Shown here one piece after another: positions 28,240 through 37,653 of a stretch of 64,000 nucleotides of DNA (position 1 is the stretch's first letter; each line of letters opens with the position of its first letter). The position numbers and the translations under genes were made by a program. The notes beneath the pieces were generated by a model. It saw nothing but the letters and a program-made list of their open reading frames with translations, searched no databases and had not been told where the DNA came from. The DNA comes from Piscirickettsiaceae bacterium (GTDB lineage: Bacteria; Pseudomonadota; Gammaproteobacteria; Nitrosococcales; Methylophagaceae). The stretch lies in the NCBI GenBank assembly GCA_013215825.1, contig JABSQN010000004.1:124001-188000 (forward strand). Direction: 5' to 3'.

Positions 28240-29144
28240 TATTTTGCCACCTCTGCTGGAGGAATGATTTCTATTTTAGTCGCTGGTAAAACTAATAACA
28301 CCTCCCGACTTGTTGCTAATTGGGCCGCAGGTTTTACTTTAATCTCCGCAAAAGATTTACTCTGTGGAAAATTAATTGATATCACTGTTCCTACCGGATA
28401 GCCAACAGGAAATCGTCCGCCCAGACCCGATGTTACTAATAAATCACCTTCTCGTATATCGGAATTATGGGGTAAATGTTCTAGCTGTAAATCCTTACCC
28501 AGTCCTCGCCCAGTCACAATTGCTCGCAAACCATTTCTATTAATTTGCACGGGTACACCATGACTTGGATCGGTAAGTAAGATAACACGACTAGAAAGCA
28601 TATCAACTTGAGTGACCTGCCCCATCACACCCGTTGCATCGAGTACCGGTTGACCGGAAAAAATACCGTATCGCTGCCCTTTATTAATAATAATTTGCTG
28701 GGAAAATGGATCAAGATCAATCGTTAATAATTCCGCAACAAGTACCCGCTCACGCAAACGAAATGAAGAGCCTAGTAATTCTCGTAAACGTATATTCTCT
28801 TGTTCTAATGATTGTAATTTTTGTAGTCGAATATTGTTTAGTAAATTTTCAGTTTCTAATGCCGTATTTTTCTCTCTTAATTGTTCACGATCTTGAAAAA
28901 AATCACCCGTCCAATCACCAAGATCACTAGGGAGTGACGCTATAACTTGAATAGGATAAACAATGGTAGATAAAACAGAACGGACAGAAGAAAAATAATT
29001 TAATCGTGCATCCATAAAAAACAACGCTAACGATGCTAAAAGTGCTAAAAGCAATCGCGTGTTTAATGAAGGAATATGTGCAAATAGAGGTTTGATAATA
29101 CGACGCCTAGAAACTAGAAAAACCTTTGCAGAAACCATCTGCAA
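28239..29144 (-). CDS. mreC: MreC rod-shape periplasmic scaffold
   Basis: A 301-residue protein with one N-terminal membrane anchor (about residues 30-46), a coiled coil (about 75-120, QLREKNTALETENLLNN) and the beta-rich periplasmic domain that binds PBP2. The frame can start at a TTG (29144) or the ATG at 29138; neither has a strong ribosome-binding site, and the ATG is perhaps more likely. It lies between mreB and mreD. Confidence 0.94.
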   Translation of the reverse strand: MQMVSAKVFLVSRRRIIKPLFAHIPSLNTRLLLALLASLALFFMDARLNYFSSVRSVLSTIVYPIQVIASLPSDLGDWTGDFFQDREQLREKNTALETENLLNNIRLQKLQSLEQENIRLRELLGSSFRLRERVLVAELLTIDLDPFSQQIIINKGQRYGIFSGQPVLDATGVMGQVTQVDMLSSRVILLTDPSHGVPVQINRNGLRAIVTGRGLGKDLQLEHLPHNSDIREGDLLVTSGLGGRFPVGYPVGTVISINFPQSKSFAEIKVKPAAQLATSREVLLVLPATKIEIIPPAEVAK

Positions 29145-29171
29145 AGGCTATAAAATACATATTAAAACTAT

Positions 29172-30624
<1,453 letters not shown>

Positions 30625-30635
30625 CAGGTCCACAC

Positions 30636-32090
30636 ATGCATAATAAATCTCTTTCTGAACTTTCAGCATCATTACATAACGGTGAATTTAGCAGTGTTGA
30701 ATTAACCCAACACTATCTTGACCGTATTAACGCACATAATAGTGAACTTAATGCATTCATCACCGTAACGGACGAGCTTGCATTACAGCAAGCACAAGCC
30801 GCTGATTTACGCTTACAACAACAAACAGCAGGAAAACTTACAGGCATCCCCCTCGCACATAAAGATATCTTCTGTACACAAGGTGTTCTCACTAGCTGTG
30901 CTTCAAAAATGCTAGATAACTTCATCTCACCTTACAATGCAACGGTGGTTGAAAAGATCAATGCTGCTGGCATGGTGACATTAGGTAAAACCAATATGGA
31001 TGAGTTTGCGATGGGCTCATCCAATGAAACCAGTTTTTACGGCGCTGTTAAAAATCCGTGGGATCTTAACCGTGTTCCCGGCGGCTCTTCAGGTGGTTCC
31101 GCAGCAACAATGGCAGCACGTTTAGCACCGATTGCAACTGGTACAGACACCGGCGGCTCAATCCGTCAGCCGGCATCATTATGTAATTTAACGGGCTTAA
31201 AGCCTACATATGGTCGTATTTCTCGCTACGGTATGATTGCCTTTGCATCCAGCCTAGACCAAGCGGGCCCTATGGCAAAAAGTGCTGAAGATGCCGCATT
31301 ACTCTTAAATGAAATGGCCGGCTTTGATGAACGTGATTCAACCAGTATTGAGCGCGATGTGCCCGATTATTCAGCAACATTAAATGATTCGTTAGAAGGA
31401 CTTCGCATTGGCTTGCCAAAAGAGTTTTTTAATGATGATTTAGATCCTAAAATTGCGGCCTTGATTCAATCAGCCGTCAAAGAATATGAAGCACTAGGCG
31501 CAACAGTTAAAGAAATCACTCTACCTAATACCGCCTTATCTATACCTACTTATTATGTAGTGGCTCCGGCTGAATGTTCATCAAACTTATCTCGTATGGA
31601 TGGTGTGCGCTTTGGTCATCGTTGTGAAAACCCAAAAGACTTAGATGATCTTTACCTTCGCTCTCGTGGTGAGGGTTTTGGTGAAGAAGTAAAACGCCGC
31701 ATTATGATTGGTACTTACGCCCTATCTGCTGGTTATTACGATGCATATTATCTAAAAGCACAGCAATGTCGCCGCTTAATCAGTGATGATTTTAAAGAGG
31801 CCTTTAAAGAAGTCGATGTCATTATGGGACCAACAGCACCCACAACTGCCTTTAAATTAGGTGATAAAACCGATGATCCTGTCGCGATGTATTTAGCCGA
31901 CATTTACACAATCAGTACTAACTTGGCAGGCTTGCCAGGCATGTCGATTCCTGCTGGTTTTATTGATGGCTTACCTGTTGGTTTACAACTAATTGGTAAT
32001 TACTTTGAAGAAGCTAAGTTACTTAATATTGCCCACCGCTACCAACAAGTAACAGATTGGCATCAACAAACACCTGAAAAATTTAGGTAA
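30636..32090 (+). CDS. gatA: Asp-tRNA(Asn)/Glu-tRNA(Gln) amidotransferase subunit A
   Basis: Glutaminase/amidase subunit, 484 residues. The Ser-cisSer-Lys triad is visible: Lys in LAHKDIFC near residue 76, and the amidase signature [13 protein letters not shown] near 149-161 with [12 protein letters not shown] after it. It supplies ammonia for converting Glu-tRNA(Gln) or Asp-tRNA(Asn). The usual third gene, gatB, does not follow; an acetolactate synthase gene takes its place five bases on. Confidence 0.97.
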   Translation: MHNKSLSELSASLHNGEFSSVELTQHYLDRINAHNSELNAFITVTDELALQQAQAADLRLQQQTAGKLTGIPLAHKDIFCTQGVLTSCASKMLDNFISPYNATVVEKINAAGMVTLGKTNMDEFAMGSSNETSFYGAVKNPWDLNRVPGGSSGGSAATMAARLAPIATGTDTGGSIRQPASLCNLTGLKPTYGRISRYGMIAFASSLDQAGPMAKSAEDAALLLNEMAGFDERDSTSIERDVPDYSATLNDSLEGLRIGLPKEFFNDDLDPKIAALIQSAVKEYEALGATVKEITLPNTALSIPTYYVVAPAECSSNLSRMDGVRFGHRCENPKDLDDLYLRSRGEGFGEEVKRRIMIGTYALSAGYYDAYYLKAQQCRRLISDDFKEAFKEVDVIMGPTAPTTAFKLGDKTDDPVAMYLADIYTISTNLAGLPGMSIPAGFIDGLPVGLQLIGNYFEEAKLLNIAHRYQQVTDWHQQTPEKFR

Positions 32091-32095
32091 ATCTG

Positions 32096-33727
32096 ATGAA
32101 AGCATCTGAACTTTTTCTTCGTAGTCTCGAAAATGAAGGCGTGGAATATATCTTTGGTATTCCCGGTGAAGAAAACTTGGATGTCATGGATGCCTTATTA
32201 GATTCTAAAATCCAATTCATCACCACGCGCCACGAACAAGGCGCGGCCTTTATGGCTGATGTTTATGGGCGGCTTACCGGTCGTGCGGGAGTCTGTCTTG
32301 CTACATTAGGTCCGGGCGCAACTAATCTAATTACCGGTGTTGCTGATGCCAATATGGATCATGCCCCTCTGATTGCAATAGCAGGTCAAGCTTCGACCAA
32401 TCGTTTGCATAAAGAATCGCATCAAGTATTAGATCTTGAAGCGATGTTTCGCCCAATCACTAAATATGCCACACGTATATTAAGCCCCGATGTTATCCCT
32501 GAAATTGTACGTAAATCCTTCAATATTGCTCAAACAGATAAATCGGGGGCCTGCTTTATTGAGTTTCCCGAAAACATTGCAGCAATGGACACTGATGCCA
32601 CACCATTACGCGTCAAACATACCTCCGCAGCAGAACCTGCAACCGAGCAAATTGAACGTGCGGCAGAATTAATTAGCAATGCTAAAAACCCCATTATTTT
32701 AGCCGGTAATGGTGTTGTTCGTTCCCATGCAACACAAGCCTTAGCTGATTTTTCGCAAACACTTGGCATTCCTGTTGCCAATACATTTATGGCCAAAGGC
32801 GTTATTCCTTTTCGTCATCCTATGGCATTGGGCAGTGTTGGTTTGCAGTCGAATGACTATATTAGTAGTGGCTTTGCCAATGCCGATGTCATTATTTGTA
32901 TCGGCTACGATATGGTTGAATATCATCCCTACCTTTGGCATCCGTCACAAGATCGCACCATTATCCATATTGATACCACCCACACCGAAATCGATGCCTA
33001 CTATAGTGTTTGCCATAGTGTTATTGGCAATATAAATCTCAGTTTAAATCGTATTGCTACGCTCAGTACCCCGCATAAAGATAAAACCATGCGACCGTTA
33101 CGAGATAGTGTGATTGCTGAAATGAATCAACATCGTGACGATCTTGAATTTCCCGTTAAACCACAAAAGATCATTTGGGATCTGCGTACGGCAATGGATA
33201 TGAAAGACATTGTCATCTGTGATGTGGGCGCACACAAAATGTGGATGTCTCGCATGTTTCGCTGTGAACATCCCAATACCTGCATCATTTCAAATGGTTT
33301 TGCCAGCATGGGAATTGCAGTGCCTGGCGCCATTGCCGCTAAATTAGCCCATCCAGAACGTAATATTGTTGCCGTAACCGGTGATGCTGGATTTTTAATG
33401 AATTCACAAGAAATCGAAACTGCGATGCGACTCAATATCGCCATTGTTATTTTGATTTGGAATGATGCCAGTTATGGTCTTATCGAATGGAAACAACAAA
33501 ATCAATTTGGCCGCACCAGCAATGTAAAATTTACCAACCCAGACTTTGTGCAGTATGCTCAAGCCTTCGGTGCTCATGGCGTTAAAATAGAACACACAGA
33601 ACAACTCATGCCAGAGCTTGAAAAAGCATTGCAACGCGATACTGTTACTATTATTGACTGCCCTGTTGATTATCGTGAGAATCTAAAGCTCACTGAAAAA
33701 CTGGGTCAATTAACAAGTACTAATTAA
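32096..33727 (+). CDS. AlsS-like acetolactate synthase (ThDP enzyme)
   Basis: Thiamine diphosphate enzyme, 543 residues. The activating Glu47 lies in RHEQGAAFMADVYGR, and the cofactor-binding motif runs from VTGDAGFLMN to WNDASYGLIEW. The sequence resembles the catabolic AlsS type, which joins two pyruvates to acetolactate without a regulatory subunit; no ilvH- or alsD-like gene is adjacent. Other ThDP decarboxylases are possible. It starts five bases after gatA and is followed by a thioredoxin gene. Confidence 0.82.
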   Translation: MKASELFLRSLENEGVEYIFGIPGEENLDVMDALLDSKIQFITTRHEQGAAFMADVYGRLTGRAGVCLATLGPGATNLITGVADANMDHAPLIAIAGQASTNRLHKESHQVLDLEAMFRPITKYATRILSPDVIPEIVRKSFNIAQTDKSGACFIEFPENIAAMDTDATPLRVKHTSAAEPATEQIERAAELISNAKNPIILAGNGVVRSHATQALADFSQTLGIPVANTFMAKGVIPFRHPMALGSVGLQSNDYISSGFANADVIICIGYDMVEYHPYLWHPSQDRTIIHIDTTHTEIDAYYSVCHSVIGNINLSLNRIATLSTPHKDKTMRPLRDSVIAEMNQHRDDLEFPVKPQKIIWDLRTAMDMKDIVICDVGAHKMWMSRMFRCEHPNTCIISNGFASMGIAVPGAIAAKLAHPERNIVAVTGDAGFLMNSQEIETAMRLNIAIVILIWNDASYGLIEWKQQNQFGRTSNVKFTNPDFVQYAQAFGAHGVKIEHTEQLMPELEKALQRDTVTIIDCPVDYRENLKLTEKLGQLTSTN

Positions 33728-33740
33728 AAGAGATCTTTGC

Positions 33741-34247
33741 ATGAAATCACTTCCTCGCTATAGCTTAATTATTGTTGGCGTCATCATCGCTTTTTTTACT
33801 ATTCAAAATTTAATGACACAGCAAGCATTGATGCCTGAACTCAGCTTTAAAGATATGGATGGCCAATCCCATTCGCTTGCTGATTACAAAGGAAAACCCA
33901 TTTTAGTTATATTCTGGGCAACAGATTGTCCGGGCTGTATTGCTGAAATGCCTGAGCTTATTACATTACACAATGATTATGCATCACAAGGTTTAACTAT
34001 GATTGGCGTTGCAATGCCACATGATTCTATTGAACATATTCAAACGATGCGTGCGAATAAAAAGTTACCGTACACAATCACATGGGATAAAGATGGCACA
34101 ATTTCACAAGCCTTTGGCAATGTTCGAGTCACACCGACTCACTTTCTAATTAATCCAGAAGGTGAAATTGTCATGCGTAAAATTGGCGCGCTTAATAGTG
34201 CGCTATTACATGACATGCTAAAAGAAATGGGGCTTAACAAAGGTTAA
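33741..34247 (+). CDS. TlpA/ResA-like membrane-anchored thioredoxin
   Basis: A 168-residue protein with an N-terminal membrane anchor (about residues 7-24) and a thioredoxin fold exposed to the periplasm. The active site is C63-P-G-C66, and cis-proline lies in RVTPTHFLI. This type commonly reduces disulfides in cytochrome c maturation. The last 209 bases are repeated almost exactly at 36791-36999, after the inserted cassette segment. It starts 13 bases after the acetolactate synthase gene. Confidence 0.88.
   Translation: MKSLPRYSLIIVGVIIAFFTIQNLMTQQALMPELSFKDMDGQSHSLADYKGKPILVIFWATDCPGCIAEMPELITLHNDYASQGLTMIGVAMPHDSIEHIQTMRANKKLPYTITWDKDGTISQAFGNVRVTPTHFLINPEGEIVMRKIGALNSALLHDMLKEMGLNKG
34039..34247 (+). 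repeat. thioredoxin 3'-end direct repeat, copy 1
   Basis: This 3' part of the intact thioredoxin gene, from TTCAAACGAT to the stop codon, matches 36791-36999 without any insertion or deletion. Most differences lie near the end, where NSALLHDMLKE becomes NSIRLHDMLQN. The pair brackets the cassette-arginase segment. Confidence 0.9.
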
Positions 34248-34370
34248 TTCTTTGGCAACCAACAATGCAAAAAAGAAGCTAAAATCTGCACCTTAAATAA
34301 AAGTACAACGTCTCAAAATCAAGTTGGACAGCCTTAGATTTCGGATATTCCCCTACTATATTACTGTTAT

Positions 34371-34498
34371 ACTAACGCCCTAATAGTTAGCTAGAGAAAT
34401 TCTTTGTTTGGTCTTTAATGTCTACTTACTAAGAATTTTATTCCGTATATGTATAGAAATTACAGAGAATTTCTATACTCGTTAATAACGCGTTAGGC
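34371..34498 (+). repeat. probable attC site (degenerate left end)
   Basis: The right core GTTAGGC lies at 34492-34498 and is preceded by TAATAACGC. The left end, ACTAACGCCC at 34371-34380, is a degenerate complement (the core agrees only over CTAAC). Between them lies an 11-bp perfect inverted repeat, GTATAGAAATT (34451-34461) / AATTTCTATAC (34468-34478). The right core is convincing because the next gene starts 12 bases on; the left boundary is uncertain. Confidence 0.5.
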
Positions 34499-34510
34499 AT
34501 ATCTATAGTT

Positions 34511-35086
34511 ATGAGTAAATTTACATATGAGAGTCAATTAAGCGAGTGTAAAACAGAGCTTACTTACAATTCATATTTTGAAAATGAACTATGTGTAAAT
34601 AAAAAAATTGAAGGTACTTTAGCTAAACGAAGAATTGCATTACAGCTCATTCTCTCGGACATTTTTGATTGCAATTATGCTCTGAATTTAATATCAGAGA
34701 ATATTAATGCCAACTACTGTAGTTTCGTTTATAAATCATTTGTTGTAACTTACGGTAAATGCTTTGCTTCAGGAGCAACAAGAGGACTATCTTTAAAAGC
34801 TAAAGACATCTTCAAACAACAACCTGAACTGTTAACTCAGCATCACTGTTTAATTAAAACTAGAAATAAATATATTGCTCATTCTGACTCAGAGTTTTTT
34901 GAATCATCAGAAGTTTATTTTGCAGAGAGTGCATCAGAACATGAGTTTTTTGTACCAACGTTGAAGTTTAGCTTTCCTACAGGAAAAAGTCTTAAGCAAG
35001 AATGGGATCTAGTACACTTTGTTTACGAACAAGTTAAAAGCCAAATTAAAAAGTTAGAGTCAAAGTTGGTAGCACAACATGCCTAA
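34511..35086 (+). CDS. cassette-borne HEPN-like (AbiU2-type) protein
   Basis: A 191-residue soluble protein, not assigned to a known gene. It is largely helical with the motif RNKYIAH at residues 118-124, fitting the R-x4-6-H RNase motif of HEPN domains such as those of AbiU2-like proteins; the D-S-D-S that follows His is also common in them. HEPN proteins often act as toxin or anti-phage RNases, but activity here is inference. The ATG is 12 bases after an attC core and the stop codon lies inside the next attC site, both typical of integron cassette genes. The gene is AT-rich compared with its neighbours. Confidence 0.65.
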   Translation: MSKFTYESQLSECKTELTYNSYFENELCVNKKIEGTLAKRRIALQLILSDIFDCNYALNLISENINANYCSFVYKSFVVTYGKCFASGATRGLSLKAKDIFKQQPELLTQHHCLIKTRNKYIAHSDSEFFESSEVYFAESASEHEFFVPTLKFSFPTGKSLKQEWDLVHFVYEQVKSQIKKLESKLVAQHA

Positions 35087-35138
35087 CAAGAAATTAAACA
35101 AGGACAAAAAACAGTTGGCTTTTAATTAGGCGTTAGGC
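35081..35138 (+). repeat. attC recombination site (58 bp)
   Basis: The site opens with GCCTAAC (35081-35087) and closes with GTTAGGC (35132-35138), exact complements of the RYYYAAC and GTTRRRY cores. Inner arms AATTAAA (35092-35098) and TTTAATT (35121-35127) also pair, and the remaining arm bases are imperfect, as expected for a folded attC strand. The upstream gene ends in it, and the next begins 19 bases after it. Confidence 0.88.
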
Positions 35139-35157
35139 ATTAAAAGGAGCTTGGAGT

Positions 35158-35847
35158 ATGGCGCAAGATGAAATAACACTTTTGTATGTTGTAATAGCTT
35201 TTTTATTTGGCTTACTTATTAAATCCTTCTTGCCAAATTATGTAAAGAAAAAAGCTGAGAACTTAGCTACGAAAGAAGATATTAAAAATATCACTGAAAA
35301 AATTGAATCTGTACGTTCAAAGGTAGAAATAAATACAGATGCTCATAAGTCCTACATCAGTGAAAGAAAGTTAGCCCTATTGAAATTTTATGATGAAATA
35401 TCATCATTTCATTATGAGTTAATGGCTGTGAATTTTGGAGACTTCCCAATGGACGATGGTCAATCTCTTTATGAATATCAATCTAACTATTACAAAGCTG
35501 TAGCTGAAATACTTAAATCTTATCAGCGTTTGGTTATTTATCTTCCTAACGATTCTATTTTGCTTGGCACCGCTAATTCAATTACAAACAATGTAATTGA
35601 TTCGAGAAAAATACTAAAAAGTCACTTTGGTTCAATAAAATCAACAAGTATCAAAGAAAATCAAGCATACGCAAATATTCAAATTGATGGTAGAGAGCTT
35701 TATGTTCTGGCAACAAAAGAGGCTGATGTTGCAAATAATAACTATTGGGTGTTGATGAAACCTTTAGCCGAGTCATATAGGGAAATATATCAACATTATT
35801 TAACAAACTTAAATACTTACCTGAAAGGGTCAGAAATTAATGCCTAA
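35158..35847 (+). CDS. cassette-borne membrane-anchored coiled-coil protein, unknown function
   Basis: A 229-residue protein with one N-terminal membrane segment (about residues 8-25), then a basic patch (NYVKKKAEN), LATKEDIKNITEKIESV and a helical cytoplasmic part. The FLP-KK-ENLATKEDI block recurs in short proteins of mobile and defence-rich regions, but no activity is known to me. A strong AAAAGGAG site precedes the ATG. The stop codon is within the GCCTAAC core of a truncated attC, so this is the second cassette gene. Its stop overlaps the arginase start by eight bases. Confidence 0.7.
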   Translation: MAQDEITLLYVVIAFLFGLLIKSFLPNYVKKKAENLATKEDIKNITEKIESVRSKVEINTDAHKSYISERKLALLKFYDEISSFHYELMAVNFGDFPMDDGQSLYEYQSNYYKAVAEILKSYQRLVIYLPNDSILLGTANSITNNVIDSRKILKSHFGSIKSTSIKENQAYANIQIDGRELYVLATKEADVANNNYWVLMKPLAESYREIYQHYLTNLNTYLKGSEINA

Positions 35848-36751
35848 CAAGTTACTCCAACGAAAAAACACACACAAGAAAACCCTTCGGTTAATTTTTC
35901 CCCAATGGCAAGGTGGCAACAACCCACCTTATTATTTCGGTTCCCAGTTGCTGTCATGGCTTGCGCCATCGACCACTGACATAGTGGAAGAAGTACCCAT
36001 ACCCTTTCCTACAAATAAGCCGTTGCCAATCGAAGATGGTTTGGTGGCACGCGAAGCCTTACTAGAACAATTGAAGCAGGCTCGTAAAATTATTGACCAA
36101 CATCAACCCGATAGTCTTGTTGTGCTAGGTGGCGATTGTTTAGTGGATCTCGCCCCTTTCTCTTATCTAAACGAACGTTATGATGGTGATCTTGCCTTGC
36201 TGTGGATAGATGCGCATCCTGACATCATGACACCACAGCAATTCCAACATGCTCACGCCATGGTATTAGGAAACCTCTTAGGACATGGAGATGATGATTT
36301 TACAAAAGCAGTAGCAGTGCCTATAAAGCCGGAGAATGTTCTTATAGTAGGTCTAAACGATCCTTCCGAATGGGAATCGAAAAAAATACAGGAGTTTAAT
36401 CTCAGTGTGCTTACTCCTCGGGAACTGGCAGAAAAAAGAAGTAAGCCGGTGTTGGATTGGTTTAAATCCACGGGGTGTAAACATTTGGCTATTCATTTTG
36501 ATCTTGATGTTCTTGATCCTTCAATTTTTCGCGGGTTGTTGTTTGCCCAACCAGACATTCCTGCTGACACTTTCGAGGGTATTTCACAAGGCAAGTTAAC
36601 GATGGAACAAATTGTACGATTATTGGGTGATGTGTCTAAGATTGCCGATGTGGTCGGTTTAGGTATTACCGAATATATGCCTTGGGATGCGTTGGCTTTG
36701 AAAAACATGCTGGCAAAATTGCCGTTGATTGGGATGCCAGATAGCCCCTAA
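35840..36751 (+). CDS. arginase-family protein with an attC-derived N terminus
   Basis: A 303-residue protein of the arginase/agmatinase fold. Metal-binding motifs DAHPD (residues 124-128) and HFDLDVLDP (219-227, Asp221 and Asp223) are present. The usual GGDH is GGDC here (97-100), so one standard Mn-ligand His is replaced by Cys; this may be a subfamily trait. Similarity to the family begins near residue 15 (KTLRLIFPQWQGG). The only canonical in-frame start is the ATG inside the truncated attC, so the first 14 or so residues (MPNKLLQRKNTHK) come from recombination-site sequence. Translation is probably coupled to the upstream cassette gene. Substrate unknown. Confidence 0.75.
   Translation: MPNKLLQRKNTHKKTLRLIFPQWQGGNNPPYYFGSQLLSWLAPSTTDIVEEVPIPFPTNKPLPIEDGLVAREALLEQLKQARKIIDQHQPDSLVVLGGDCLVDLAPFSYLNERYDGDLALLWIDAHPDIMTPQQFQHAHAMVLGNLLGHGDDDFTKAVAVPIKPENVLIVGLNDPSEWESKKIQEFNLSVLTPRELAEKRSKPVLDWFKSTGCKHLAIHFDLDVLDPSIFRGLLFAQPDIPADTFEGISQGKLTMEQIVRLLGDVSKIADVVGLGITEYMPWDALALKNMLAKLPLIGMPDSP
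35842..35865 (+). repeat. truncated attC left end
   Basis: GCCTAAC at 35842-35848 followed by AAGTTACTCC matches the opening of an attC site, placed exactly as in the intact site after the first cassette gene. No matching GTTAGGC core is found before or within the arginase gene. The site is therefore cut off, presumably where the arginase segment was joined. The right boundary given is approximate. Confidence 0.7.
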
Positions 36752-36790
36752 TAAAATCAAGGGGCAGCCAACTTTATTTTTAACTTAATC

Positions 36791-36999
36791 TTCAAACGAT
36801 GCATGCGAATAAAAAGTTACCGTACACAATCACATGGGATAAAGATGGCATGATTTCACAGGCCTTTGGCAATGTTCGGGTCACACCTACTCACTTTCTA
36901 ATTAATCCAGAAGGTGAAATTGTCATGCGTAAAATTGGCGTGCTTAATTCTATTCGCTTGCACGATATGTTACAAAATATGGGGCTTAACAAAGGTTAA
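36791..36999 (+). pseudogene. 3' fragment of the TlpA-like thioredoxin gene (direct repeat, copy 2)
   Basis: The fragment is colinear with 34039-34247 and encodes the last 69 or so residues of the thioredoxin (from QTMHANKKLPYTITWD to GLNKG), without the CPGC active site or the membrane anchor. An in-frame TAA at 36781-36783 lies just upstream. An internal ATG at 36799 leaves a 66-codon frame, but it has no active site and no ribosome-binding site of note. It is a remnant of the duplication that brackets the cassette segment. Confidence 0.88.
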
Positions 37000-37034
37000 T
37001 TTCTGTTTGATTACATTAAGCTAAGTAACTGTGG

Positions 37035-37152
37035 CATAATGTCCTGCTTTGTAGACCCTTGTTCGTAAAATAATGAACAGCGAGTAAATGGGTTTTTTAA
37101 GTTAGGGATTTCTTTCTCTAACATTGTAAATGTTCAATAGGAGCGATTTAAT
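37035..37152 (+). promoter_or_regulatory. rpmB leader with a possible extended -10 promoter
   Basis: TGGCATAAT (about 37032-37040) resembles an extended -10 element, but no good -35 hexamer is at the right distance. The leader that follows contains short inverted repeats (TTGTTC / GAACAG, and GTTAG / CTAAC) and ends with an AGGAG ribosome-binding site before the rpmB ATG. Ribosomal-protein leader control is possible but unproven. Confidence 0.3.
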
Positions 37153-37389
37153 ATGGCACGAGTATGTCAGGTAACGGGTAAACGCCCAATGGCTGGGAAC
37201 AATGTTTCTCACGCAAACAATAGAACACGTCGTCGGTTTCTACCGAATCTTCACCCTCATCGTATTTGGGTAGAATCAGAAAACCGCTGGGTAAAATTAC
37301 GTGTAAGTAATCACGGTTTACGCATTATCGACAAAAAAGGTATTGATTCAGTTTTAGCTGATATCCGTGCTCGTGGCGAGAAAGTTTAG
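37153..37389 (+). CDS. rpmB: 50S ribosomal protein L28
   Basis: A 78-residue basic ribosomal protein. [29 protein letters not shown] is reproduced in the typical form of proteobacterial L28 (shown here in pieces: [25 protein letters not shown]). It is followed 11 bases later by rpmG, as in most gammaproteobacteria. Confidence 0.98.
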   Translation: MARVCQVTGKRPMAGNNVSHANNRTRRRFLPNLHPHRIWVESENRWVKLRVSNHGLRIIDKKGIDSVLADIRARGEKV

Positions 37390-37400
37390 GAGATTAAATC

Positions 37401-37556
37401 ATGCGCGAAAAAATTAAATTAGTATCATCAGCAGGCACAGGTCATTATTACACGACTGATAAAAACAAACGTACTATGCCTGAAAAATTGGAACTGAAGA
37501 AATTCGATCCAGTTGTACGTAAACACGTGATGTATAAAGAAGCTAAAATCAAATAA
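37401..37556 (+). CDS. rpmG: 50S ribosomal protein L33
   Basis: A short gene of 51 codons plus stop, starting [20 protein letters not shown] and ending YKEAKIK. The [17 protein letters not shown] block is diagnostic of L33. It lacks the paired zinc cysteines, so it is the C- (zinc-free) form. It is cotranscribed with rpmB and followed by a terminator. Confidence 0.97.
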   Translation: MREKIKLVSSAGTGHYYTTDKNKRTMPEKLELKKFDPVVRKHVMYKEAKIK

Positions 37557-37580
37557 GCTTTAATTACTACCTCAATATTA

Positions 37581-37607
37581 AAACCCGCTATTTGCGGGTT
37601 TTTTTAT
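37581..37607 (+). terminator. intrinsic terminator of rpmB-rpmG
   Basis: A GC-rich stem, AAACCCGC / GCGGGTTT with a TATTT loop, is followed by a run of T residues. It ends the rpmBG transcript 25 bases after the rpmG stop codon. Confidence 0.9.
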
Positions 37608-37653
37608 GCCTAATATTAAGCTAAAATACTTCTCGTTATTTTAAGGATAGAAA

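Larger units (their letters stand above)
34248..36790 (+). mobile_element. integrase-less integron cassette segment (CALIN-like) plus arginase gene
   Basis: This 2.5-kb segment lies between two copies of the thioredoxin 3' end. It holds a probable attC end (34492-34498), a HEPN-like cassette gene, a complete attC (35081-35138), a second cassette gene, a truncated attC (from 35842) and an arginase-family gene. Both cassette genes lack room for promoters and end within attC sequence. No integrase, attI or transposase is visible, so it fits a cluster of attC sites lacking an integrase. Bases 34248-34370 hold nothing recognisable. Confidence 0.7.

Noticed and set aside
34451-34478. 11-bp inverted repeat as an intrinsic terminator
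   Set aside because: The stem is AT-rich and not followed by a T run; it lies within the proposed attC site and is better read as part of it.
36799-36999. Independent small gene in the second thioredoxin copy
   Set aside because: It lacks the CPGC active site and membrane anchor and is colinear with the 3' end of the intact gene, so it is called a fragment.
37600-37653. Sigma28-type promoter before the EAL-HDOD gene
   Set aside because: A TAAA is present, but the matching GCCGATAA-like box is absent at 15 bases.
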